Shown here piece after piece: positions 1 through 7,851 of a stretch of DNA of 64,000 nt (position 1 is the stretch's first letter; the number at the start of each line of letters is the position of its first letter). The DNA comes from a bacterium (lineage in GTDB: Bacteria > Ratteibacteria > UBA8468 > B48-G9 > DSTR01). The DNA is taken from positions 50,847 to 114,846 of the forward strand of contig JAKPFT010000018.1 in NCBI GenBank assembly GCA_029551285.1. Reading direction: 5' to 3'. Made by a program: the position numbers and the translations under genes. Under the pieces are notes generated by a model, which was not told the origin of the DNA, made no database searches, and was given only the letters and a program-made list of their open reading frames with translations.

Positions 1-912
1 ACCAATCATTTTCCACTCGGCGCCCAGTACCAGCCAGGAAAGAAAAGACAGTGCCGTTTCCGTGGAAAGTTGTCCCGCCACCTTGAACTTCTCCACCGTC
101 TCCCTCAAACGCTTTCTCCACCGGTAACTCTCAGCCATCTCCTGCCGTATTTTTCTTTCCTCTTCCACCACTAATTTTACCACAATTTCCATCTGATGAA
201 TAACTTCGGCTTCTGTTTTCCCTAAATTCTCCCCTGAGGACACCTGAAAAAAATGGCCGGCCGGTGGAGTGCCCTCACCGTACCAGCCGCGGATGACAAT
301 GCCGATATCCTTCAGCGCTGAAAAGAGAAGGTGATGTTTCCTGGTGAGGACCAGTCCAGGCAGATGAATCAACACCGATGCCCGGAAGCCACTACCCAGG
401 TTGCTCGGACAGGCGGTGAGGTAACCAAGAACCGGGTGGAAGGCAATCTTCAGATGCTGGTCCAGCAGGTTATCCAGCCGGTCAATTTTCTTCCATAACG
501 ACTTGAGGGAAAGGCCCGGAGAAAAACCCTGGAGCCGAATGTGGTCTTCCTCATTGACCATCATGGAAATACGTAAATCTGGAAAGACAACCACGGCCCG
601 GGGATAGTTTTCCTGGGCAAACTCCAGACTGATCAGGTGTTGTTCCACCAGAACTGCCCGGTCAATCTCGGAAAGGCCTTCTATCTCCAGTATGATGAAT
701 TCGTCCTGGCTGTTTTCGGTAAGAACCCGGGCTACCTGGTGGAGCAATTTCCAGGACTCTTCGGCCGTGGCCTGGTGAGGGAAAGGCAAACCCTGGAAGT
801 TACGAGCCAGTCGAAGACGGGAACCAATAATAATGGAATGGCTGATTCTGTCAAAAAGCCAGTCCGTAACAGGTGTCAACTTTTCCCAGGGTACGGTGTC
901 CAGTACTTGCAT
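1..912 (-). CDS. mcsB: Protein arginine kinase McsB (ATP:guanido phosphotransferase family), C-terminus cut off by window edge
   Basis: Translated by hand from the minus strand: MQVLDTVPWEKLT...IIIGSRLRLARNFQGLPFPH...MMVNEEDHIRLQ...GYLTACPSNLGSGFRASVLIHLPGL. NEEDHIR and TACPSNLG are guanido kinase signatures. The ORF is open at position 1, so the supplied track missed it. Confidence 0.93.
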   Translation of the reverse strand, partial: MQVLDTVPWEKLTPVTDWLFDRISHSIIIGSRLRLARNFQGLPFPHQATAEESWKLLHQVARVLTENSQDEFIILEIEGLSEIDRAVLVEQHLISLEFAQENYPRAVVVFPDLRISMMVNEEDHIRLQGFSPGLSLKSLWKKIDRLDNLLDQHLKIAFHPVLGYLTACPSNLGSGFRASVLIHLPGLVLTRKHHLLFSALKDIGIVIRGWYGEGTPPAGHFFQVSSGENLGKTEAEVIHQMEIVVKLVVEEERKIRQEMAESYRWRKRLRETVEKFKVAGQLSTETALSFLSWLVLGAEWKMIG

Positions 913-951
913 GGTTGTTAACAGATAGCCCCGGTAACACAGGCTCTTTTC

Positions 952-1398
952 TTAGGACGTTTTCCGAAGGGGAAAGGTTGCTTTAGCACTTTCGTCCAGC
1001 AACTTTTTTAACCTGGCCAGTCTTCTTCTATCTGCTGGAGAAAGACTGACCCGGGGCAGATTGTTTTCCATCTTTTTCTTAAGAGTTTCCGGAATCTTGC
1101 CCCGGTGTTGCCACCAGAACTGGCCCCGCGCTTTTTCCTGAGAGAGAAAAGGTGAAAAGTGCTGATAGCAGTCCGGGCAACCAAGGAAGCGATACCGCCG
1201 GATGTCCTGCCAGCGATATCCGCAGGCCGGACATACCCGGCCAGTTCGTTTCCGTTCCTTCCTGACCGGTGTCCGTGTTTCCTCCAGCGAAACCGCCGCG
1301 ATACAGACCTCCGGGGCGGCCGGGTTTTTTTCCGTCAGGGTCACCACCAGTTTTGTCCAGCCTCCGGCAAGAAAAAAATCTGTCTTACTCGGTTTCAT
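952..1398 (-). CDS. mcsA: McsA-like protein (CxxC zinc motifs)
   Basis: VCPACGYRWQDIRRYRFLGCPDCYQHF double CxxC motif; lies directly upstream of mcsB on the same strand. Confidence 0.85.
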   Translation of the reverse strand: MKPSKTDFFLAGGWTKLVVTLTEKNPAAPEVCIAAVSLEETRTPVRKERKRTGRVCPACGYRWQDIRRYRFLGCPDCYQHFSPFLSQEKARGQFWWQHRGKIPETLKKKMENNLPRVSLSPADRRRLARLKKLLDESAKATFPLRKTS

Positions 1399-2269
1399 AC
1401 ACAGGAATACCTTCCCTTATCGCTTTTTCCTTGAAGGCCTGTCTGATTCTTCCCGTGGTCGGCCCGGGCCGGCCGGTGCCGATAGGACGGCCGTCCAGGG
1501 ATGTTGCCGGGATAATCTCCGCCGCAGTTCCTGTAAGAAAGCATTCGTCGGCCACATAGATGTCGTGTCGGGTAAGGTTTTGTTCCCTGACTTCCAGTCC
1601 GAGACTCCGGCCCAGTTCCATTACTACCTTGCGGGTGACCCCGGCCAGCACGCCGGCGTGCACAGGAGGCGTGGCCAGGACCTGGCCGTGGACCACGAAG
1701 ATATTCTCCCCGGTGCACTCGCTCACATATCCGGCATGATTGAGGATTAAACCTTCGTCGGCGCCGGCGTGATTGGCCTCTATCTTGGCCAGGATGTTAT
1801 TAAGATAATTCAAAGACTTGATGGCCGGGTTGACCGATTCGTGAAGGTTGCGTCTGGTCGCCACCGTCACTACTTTCAATCCTTTTTCGTAGTAACTTTC
1901 CGGATAAAGTTGAATTTTGCTGGCAATAATGAAGATGGTTGGCCGGGGACATTTTCTCGGGTCCAGGCCTAAATCGCCCACCCCCCGGGTGACCACAATC
2001 CGAATATAACTGTCTTTCAACTTGTTGGCTTTCACCGTTTCCATGACTGCCTGCCGCAGGGCCTGCCTGCTCAGCGGCACTTCCAGCATAATCCCGTGAG
2101 CCGACCAGTACAGCCGCTGCAGGTGTTCTTCCAGACAGAAAATACGGCCCTGGTAACTGCGCAACCCTTCAAAGACACCATCTCCGTACAGAAGGCCATG
2201 GTCAAAAACAGATATTTTAGCCTGTTCTTCTGGCACCAGTTTTCCGTTCAGATAGATCAGCAAACCCAT
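1385..2269 (-). CDS. ilvE: Branched-chain amino acid aminotransferase (class IV PLP enzyme)
   Basis: MGLLIYLNGKLVPEEQAKISVFDHGLLYGDGVFEGLRSYQGRIF; AIKSLNYLNNILAKIEA; ECTGENIFVV. Overlaps the mcsA start by 14 bp. Confidence 0.93.
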   Translation of the reverse strand: MGLLIYLNGKLVPEEQAKISVFDHGLLYGDGVFEGLRSYQGRIFCLEEHLQRLYWSAHGIMLEVPLSRQALRQAVMETVKANKLKDSYIRIVVTRGVGDLGLDPRKCPRPTIFIIASKIQLYPESYYEKGLKVVTVATRRNLHESVNPAIKSLNYLNNILAKIEANHAGADEGLILNHAGYVSECTGENIFVVHGQVLATPPVHAGVLAGVTRKVVMELGRSLGLEVREQNLTRHDIYVADECFLTGTAAEIIPATSLDGRPIGTGRPGPTTGRIRQAFKEKAIREGIPVYETE

Positions 2270-2375
2270 TCTCTCCTCCTGTGCCCTGCCCGGGTCCTGT
2301 GACAGACTTTAATTTTTCAGTTTTTTCTTGTTTCTGTCAATGGTTTTGCAACTGCTTCTTTCCCTACCCTTCCCC

Positions 2376-2643
2376 TGTCTAAAAAAGGAAGGGGACAGCT
2401 GGCGAACGAATTGCGAAGGCACAGATACAAGACAAGATGAAAAGCGGCAGCGTTCGGTAAGCGGACCGGAGAAGTTTATCCGGGACGCAATACCTTACTC
2501 GGCGGTGTCTCCAGCTCGCCACCTGGCGAGCGAGTTCGCCGAGCAACCGATTTCGGCGTAGTCCTTGTCTGTGCCGGAGCACTTTGAGTGAGCCAGTTCG
2601 TTCCCTTTCTTTTCATTCCTTAATTTCTTTTCTTTTTTTGACA
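2376..2643 (-). repeat. Dispersed structured repeat, copy 1 (element sense on minus strand)
   Basis: The reverse complement matches 63869-64000 (GTAGTGTCAAAAAA...AGGAATGAAAAGAAAGGGAACGAACTGGCTCACTCAA...GGCACAGACAAGGACTACGCCGAAATCGGTTGCTCGGCGAACTCGCTCGCC). It matches 47567-47798 more distantly (AGTAAGGTATTGCGTCCCGG). Imperfect ends TGTCTAAAAAA / TTTTTTTGACA. Confidence 0.85.
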
Positions 2644-2653
2644 CTACCCCTGC

Positions 2654-3343
2654 CTACGTGATTTTTGTTTTTTCGGTGCGTTCAATCCGGCCATCTTTTA
2701 AGTATACGACCTTCGTGGCTATCTGTAAAAAGATTTCGTTGTGGGTGGCGATGACAAAAGTGGCTGTCTGCTGCTGGTTCAACCGGCCGATGAGGTCAAG
2801 CAGAGATGCTGCCGCCTGCCGGTCAATGGAGCCGGTGGGTTCGTCGGCGAAGACAACCTGGGGCTGGCAGATTAAACTCCGGCAGATGGCCACCCTTTGC
2901 ATTTCTCCTCCGGAAAGCTGGGCCGGGTAAGCATTTTTCTTCCCCAGCAGGTCAAACCTGGCCAGAAGTTCCTCGGCCTGCCGGCGATAGCCGTTGAGCC
3001 CGCTGGCCTGCCTTTCTTTAATCCATAATGGCAGGAAGACATTTTCCCGGACCGTCAACTCCGGCAGGAGATGAAAAAACTGGAAGACAAAGCCAAAGTT
3101 CCGGTTGCGCAGACGAGCCGCCTCCGGGTCAGGCAGATGGGTAATTTCCTGGCCGTTAAGGAAGACCCGACCAGAACTCGGCCGGTCTAAAATGGCCAGG
3201 AGATTTAAAAGGGTGGTTTTCCCTGACCCGGATGGACCCAGCACCACCACGATGTCACCCTGCTGGATCTCCACGGTAACATCAGAAAGCGCAGTCACCG
3301 CTCCGTACTTTTTGGTTAAGCCTTCGCCTCTTAACAGAGCCAT
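2654..3343 (-). CDS. ABC transporter ATP-binding protein (LolD/MacB-type)
   Basis: Walker A GPSGSGKTT, signature LSGGEMQRVAICRSL, Walker B VVFADEPTGSID. Confidence 0.93.
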   Translation of the reverse strand: MALLRGEGLTKKYGAVTALSDVTVEIQQGDIVVVLGPSGSGKTTLLNLLAILDRPSSGRVFLNGQEITHLPDPEAARLRNRNFGFVFQFFHLLPELTVRENVFLPLWIKERQASGLNGYRRQAEELLARFDLLGKKNAYPAQLSGGEMQRVAICRSLICQPQVVFADEPTGSIDRQAAASLLDLIGRLNQQQTATFVIATHNEIFLQIATKVVYLKDGRIERTEKTKIT

Positions 3344-3353
3344 TTTTCTTCAC

Positions 3354-4538
3354 TCACTCATACTTCAACGCTTCCACGGGGTTGAGTCTGGCAGCCCGAC
3401 GGGCCGGGTAAAAACTGGCCAGGCTAACAATAACCAGAACCGCCAGTGAAATAAAACCCACATCTTTCCATGCAATCTCAATGGGCAGCCGGGAAAGGTT
3501 GTAGACAAATTCAGGCAGCCGGATGAACTGGTAGCGGCGCAGCAGGTAACTGAGCAGTCCTCCCAGAAGCAAACCAGCAAGCAATCCTTCCACTCCCAGA
3601 AGTAATCCCTGGCAGAAGAAAATTTTTCCGATATCCCCGGCGGAAAGGCCAACCGCCCGCAGAATTCCGATTTCCCTGGTTTTGCGAAAGACCGTAATCA
3701 TCAGGGTGGAAACGATGTTGAAGGAAGCCACCAGAATAATAAGCACCAAAATTATCGCCATCGCCTTTTTTTCCAGGGCCAGGGCCGCGAAAAGGATTTT
3801 GTTTTTCTGAATCCAGGTGGTTACCGGATAACGGTCTTTCAGAAGCCGGCTGATTTTCTCAGCCAGTGCCTCTGAGGCGTAGATATTATCGCTGCGTATT
3901 CCCAGGCCGTGAACCACATCGCCCAGACCGAAAAGTTGTTGAACATTGGTCAGGGCTGTCAGACCCACGGAAACATCGTAACTGTAAACTCCGCATTCAA
4001 TGATGCCGGTAACCTTAAAGGTTTGCTGCCTGGCCAGCAGACCGCCGATGACCGTGACCTGGTCTCCGACATCCACTTCCAGTTCCCGGGCCAGTTCGCT
4101 TCCTAAGACCAGACCCTGATGGAGACAGTCCAGCCCGCCTTTCCTGAAAAATTCAGCCAGATTGGTCACCTTCGGTTCAGCCAGCGGATCCACCCCCTTC
4201 AGAATACCACCAAGCAGATAGTGGGAGGAACGATAAATCACCTGGGAAGAAAGGAAAGGGGCTATTCCCTGAACGCCGGCCAGCGGGGAAACCTGCTTCA
4301 TCATCTGGCGGTAATCGTGAAGAAGGGGTCTTCCTTCAATGTAGATGGTGGGATTGGCCCCGACAATTTTTTTCTTCAGTTCGTTGGAAAAGCCATTCAT
4401 AACCCCCAGAACTAACATCAGGGTGGTCACTCCCAGGGCAATGCCCGCCACGGAGAAAAGGCTGAGGAACCAGAGAAAATTTTCCTTAGCCCCCCGGCCA
4501 GCAAATTTCTGCGAGAGGAAGAAGATCAGGGAGAACAT
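3354..4538 (-). CDS. ABC transporter permease (LolC/LolE-type, FtsX domain)
   Basis: N-terminal TM and periplasmic domain, then ...LILVASFNIVSTLMITVFRKTREIGILRAVGLS... and C-terminal PARRAARLNPVEALKYE. Confidence 0.9.
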   Translation of the reverse strand: MFSLIFFLSQKFAGRGAKENFLWFLSLFSVAGIALGVTTLMLVLGVMNGFSNELKKKIVGANPTIYIEGRPLLHDYRQMMKQVSPLAGVQGIAPFLSSQVIYRSSHYLLGGILKGVDPLAEPKVTNLAEFFRKGGLDCLHQGLVLGSELARELEVDVGDQVTVIGGLLARQQTFKVTGIIECGVYSYDVSVGLTALTNVQQLFGLGDVVHGLGIRSDNIYASEALAEKISRLLKDRYPVTTWIQKNKILFAALALEKKAMAIILVLIILVASFNIVSTLMITVFRKTREIGILRAVGLSAGDIGKIFFCQGLLLGVEGLLAGLLLGGLLSYLLRRYQFIRLPEFVYNLSRLPIEIAWKDVGFISLAVLVIVSLASFYPARRAARLNPVEALKYE

Positions 4539-4616
4539 GATTAATAAGAAGTGGTGCCATGTTACTCTGTCGCAGAATGATACTGCGGTGACCGATGGCT
4601 GTCAAATGGAAGTCCC

Positions 4617-4644
4617 GGGTTAAACTTGTTGGGAAGTTTAACCC
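4617..4644. promoter_or_regulatory. 11-bp perfect inverted repeat (operator- or terminator-like hairpin) in a divergent promoter region
   Basis: GGGTTAAACTT-gttggg-AAGTTTAACCC upstream of TGGTATACTATAAT and the ATG at 4681. Confidence 0.65.
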
Positions 4645-4680
4645 TGGCCAGGAGAATGCTGGTATACTATAATCCACCAG

Positions 4681-6810
4681 ATGCAGGAAAAGGAAATGAT
4701 TGCCGGGAAAGAAGCAGTCAGTAATGTGTCCCTGCCCTTCCAGCCTGAGTGGATCTGGACAGAAGCCGGTGGCCGGAGAAACCAGTATGTGGCTTTCCGT
4801 CTGGTGGTTGAAGGGCTGTCGGGAGAAAAATTTTTAGAATCGGTGCCGGTCTGGGTCAGCGCTGGCAATCTTTATCGGCTTTATCTCAACGGCCATTACC
4901 TCGGTCGGGGACCGGTCCGGGAATGGTCCGGCTGTGCCGGCCTGGACCGTTATGAACTTGCGCCCTGGCTCCAGCCCGGTCGCAATGTCCTCAGCGCTCT
5001 GGTCCACTACTTCGGGGAAAATGTGGGTGGCTGGCCGCTATCACCGCCGGGTTTCCTTCTTGCAGGCTCCCTCGGAAAAAAGCCGCTTTCCACCGGGGTG
5101 GCTGCCTGGGAAGCTGTTCAAATAACAGCCTGGAACTCAGCCTCGCCCCGGGTAAATCTTTACAATGGTTTCACAGAAGAAGTAAATCTCAGACGCTGGG
5201 ACAGGGCCATCTGGGAGACAGGCAGTGACAGGGCTGGATGGCAAAAGGCTGTGGTCGTTGCCACGGCCAGGGGAGAAAGGCGTTTTCTCCAGCCAAGACA
5301 GATTCCGCCTCTGAAAGAAATATTGTTGTCGCCCCTGACGCTTGTTAAGGCTGGCAAAAACTTCAGTCTTTACGCTGCTCCGCGCTTGGTCTCCGGCAGT
5401 CTGGAAATGGAACTAATGGCGGAGAAACCGGTAAAGTTAAAAGTGTGGTATAGCGACCGACTTTCCAGGGGGAAAATTGAACCCGGAGTTGAGCCAGAAA
5501 ATTCCAATACTTCCTGTGACCGCTTAAAAGTCCCGGTCGGCCGGCACCGCTGGTACGGCGCTTTCCTCCTGCGGGGATTTCGTTATGTCCAGATTAACGG
5601 GAAAGACCTTCAGTCCCTGAAAATGGAGTTGCAGCCCCGGGAAATCCTCTATCCCTGTGTGAACCGGGCTGTTTTTGAGACAAGCGACGGCTGGCTGAAC
5701 CGCTGCTGGGAAATGGCCCGGCTAACGTTGCGTCTGTGCCTGGCGGACACCTACCTGGATAATCCTTCCCGGGAAAGACAGCAGTACGGCGGAGATGGCT
5801 ATCTTCAGTCACTTTACGCCTTTGACCTCTTCGGGGACCTGGCGCTGTGGCGGCAGTTTCTCCGCCACTTTGCCCGGGGGCAGGGAAGTGACGGTAGCCA
5901 TCAGTCAGGCGGTCCGTGGTGCTGGAACCAGATTATTCCAGCCTGGACGCTTCTCTGGATTGAATCGGTGGGTGAATACTGCCGGCATACCCGTGATTTC
6001 TCGGTGGCCAGCCAGTACCTCAGCGTGATAGAGAAAGCCCTGAAATGGTTTTCCGCTCTGGAAGAGGCCGATGGTTTATTGAGGGTGAAAGAACAGTTTG
6101 ACTGGAAAGGCGGCAAGGTCGTCTGGAACTTCATAGACTGGCAGAAGGAAAAAGGTCAGTTGACCGGAGAAGAGGCCCGATTGGCGCTGAACGGTTTCTA
6201 CGCGATGGCTTTAGGTACCGCGGCCTGGCTTTTTCTGCTGACGGGAAAACACAGCCTTGCCTCAGCCTTAAAGCGGAAAAGAGCAGCGCTGATAAAGCGG
6301 CTAGGAAGTATTGAGAGGTTGCCGGAGCACGCGCTGGTGACAGCCACCCTGGCTGGTGCTGTCTCCGGGAAGATGGACCAACTGGCCAGGAAGATTTTCC
6401 AGCACCGCTCCAGAACCGATGTCATGTTTCTGTTTTTTACTCTGAAAAGTCTTCTTCAGGAAGACCAGGTGGAAGCGGCGCTGGTCCTGTTGCAGGACAT
6501 TTTCTCTCCGATGATGAAAGAAGGACCCGGCACCTTCTGGGAGACCAGGCAGGTGTCAAAAGGTTCCACCCGGGCCCTCTGCCAGGCGATTGGCGCGGCT
6601 CCGGCTTACTGGTTGCCCAGACTGGTGACCGGCTTGAGGGAAGTGGATGCTGACCAGAGGCAATTGAGGTTTGGCCGGCCTTTGCCAGGCGTTGAGGAAG
6701 GCTACGTAGTTCTTCCCTGTGTTGATGGTGAGATTGAGCTGCGAAGCAGGAGAGGGAAGCTGGTCTTTTCCCGCTGTCCGTCCGGCTGGAAAACTGTTGT
6801 TTCCGCTTAA
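4681..6810 (+). CDS. Alpha-L-rhamnosidase-like protein (GH78-type)
   Basis: N-terminal VWVSAGNLYRLYLNGHYLGRGP...ELAPWLQPGRNVLSALVHYFGE; (alpha/alpha)6-type region with NPSRERQQYGGDGYLQS, resembling the GH78 DxPxRERxxxGGD motif. Confidence 0.8.
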   Translation: MQEKEMIAGKEAVSNVSLPFQPEWIWTEAGGRRNQYVAFRLVVEGLSGEKFLESVPVWVSAGNLYRLYLNGHYLGRGPVREWSGCAGLDRYELAPWLQPGRNVLSALVHYFGENVGGWPLSPPGFLLAGSLGKKPLSTGVAAWEAVQITAWNSASPRVNLYNGFTEEVNLRRWDRAIWETGSDRAGWQKAVVVATARGERRFLQPRQIPPLKEILLSPLTLVKAGKNFSLYAAPRLVSGSLEMELMAEKPVKLKVWYSDRLSRGKIEPGVEPENSNTSCDRLKVPVGRHRWYGAFLLRGFRYVQINGKDLQSLKMELQPREILYPCVNRAVFETSDGWLNRCWEMARLTLRLCLADTYLDNPSRERQQYGGDGYLQSLYAFDLFGDLALWRQFLRHFARGQGSDGSHQSGGPWCWNQIIPAWTLLWIESVGEYCRHTRDFSVASQYLSVIEKALKWFSALEEADGLLRVKEQFDWKGGKVVWNFIDWQKEKGQLTGEEARLALNGFYAMALGTAAWLFLLTGKHSLASALKRKRAALIKRLGSIERLPEHALVTATLAGAVSGKMDQLARKIFQHRSRTDVMFLFFTLKSLLQEDQVEAALVLLQDIFSPMMKEGPGTFWETRQVSKGSTRALCQAIGAAPAYWLPRLVTGLREVDADQRQLRFGRPLPGVEEGYVVLPCVDGEIELRSRRGKLVFSRCPSGWKTVVSA

Positions 6811-6818
6811 ACAGGGTC

Positions 6819-7823
6819 GTGAAAATGAAAAAAGAAAAAGGGTTAGATGGCAAAGGACAACCATTTTCCTTCGGCTTTTGCGATAGCCTTCTGGCTGAAG
6901 TGGCTGGCGTCGGCCTGGACCGGCTGCACCGGGATTTAGCCGCAATTCTCAAAGCCCACGAGGCAATCAAACCGGTGGCAGAACGGTTGGGAGTGGAAGC
7001 CCCGCGGCTTCACCTGCCTGGTTTCGCTTACTGTCATCTGGCGGCCCTTGGTGCGGAGATTGTCTTCCCGGAAAATTCTGAACCGAAGCCGCTGCCTCTT
7101 TTGAAGACGCCGGAGGAGATAGACCACCTGAAGGAACCCCGTAACTACCTGGCTGCGCCGTTAATCCGGGAAAGACTGGACCTGGTTGCCCGGTTAAAGG
7201 AAAAAGACCCTCAGGCTTCTTCTTCCATCGGTCACCTTTTTGAAGGACCGCTGACTACGGCCATGCTCCTCCTGGGCGAGAAATTTCTTTACCTTTGCTA
7301 TGATGACCCGGCCCGAGCTCATAAGTTACTGGACTTCTGTGTCAGCAGTGCCCTGAATTACACCAGGGCAATTGTTCAGACCCAGGGCGAGAAACTGGAG
7401 CCTGGTCCCAGAGGGATACCTGATGATTTTGCCGGTCTTCTTCCGCCGGCTCTTTTTCAGGAGTTTGTCCTTCCTTACTGGGAAAAGTTATACCGGGGAC
7501 TGCAGGCGACCCAGCGCCACCTTCACAGCGAACTTCTTCGGGCAGAACACCTGGGTTATCTGAAGGAAGTTAACATTGGTTGTTTTGACCCCAGCGCTGA
7601 CCAGTATCTGACTCCGGAGATTCTTAAAGAATACTGCCCCTGCCCTTTCACTTTAGGGATTCTTTCCTGGCATCTGCGGGACATGAGCGCGGACAAGTTA
7701 GAAGAGTTTTACCTGAAACTGGCCGGTTTTCAACCAGCGATGATTTCCTTTTATATGAGCCGGCTGCAGGAGGAAGAAAAAATCCGCCGTCTTTTGAAGG
7801 TAGCCCGGGAGTGGCAAGAGTAA
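6819..7823 (+). CDS. Uroporphyrinogen decarboxylase (UroD/MtaA-like) family protein
   Basis: Fold-typical segments: SSSIGHLFEGPLTTAMLLLGEKFLYLCYDDPARAHKLLDF; LPPALFQEFVLPYWEKLYRGL; HLHSELLRAEHLGYLKEVNIGCFDPSAD. Confidence 0.75.
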   Translation: MKMKKEKGLDGKGQPFSFGFCDSLLAEVAGVGLDRLHRDLAAILKAHEAIKPVAERLGVEAPRLHLPGFAYCHLAALGAEIVFPENSEPKPLPLLKTPEEIDHLKEPRNYLAAPLIRERLDLVARLKEKDPQASSSIGHLFEGPLTTAMLLLGEKFLYLCYDDPARAHKLLDFCVSSALNYTRAIVQTQGEKLEPGPRGIPDDFAGLLPPALFQEFVLPYWEKLYRGLQATQRHLHSELLRAEHLGYLKEVNIGCFDPSADQYLTPEILKEYCPCPFTLGILSWHLRDMSADKLEEFYLKLAGFQPAMISFYMSRLQEEEKIRRLLKVAREWQE

Positions 7824-7851
7824 GAAAAATACAGAACCCAGGAGGGAACAG

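Noticed and set aside
2328-2582. Short ORFs on both strands inside repeat copy 1 (2328-2561 +, 2379-2582 -)
   Set aside because: Frames are not conserved in copies 2 and 3; the conserved features are base-paired stems, so coding is unlikely.
2361-2650. Possible TACCC target-site duplication around repeat copy 1
   Set aside because: Only 5 nt, misaligned with the inferred element ends and in low-complexity pyrimidine sequence.
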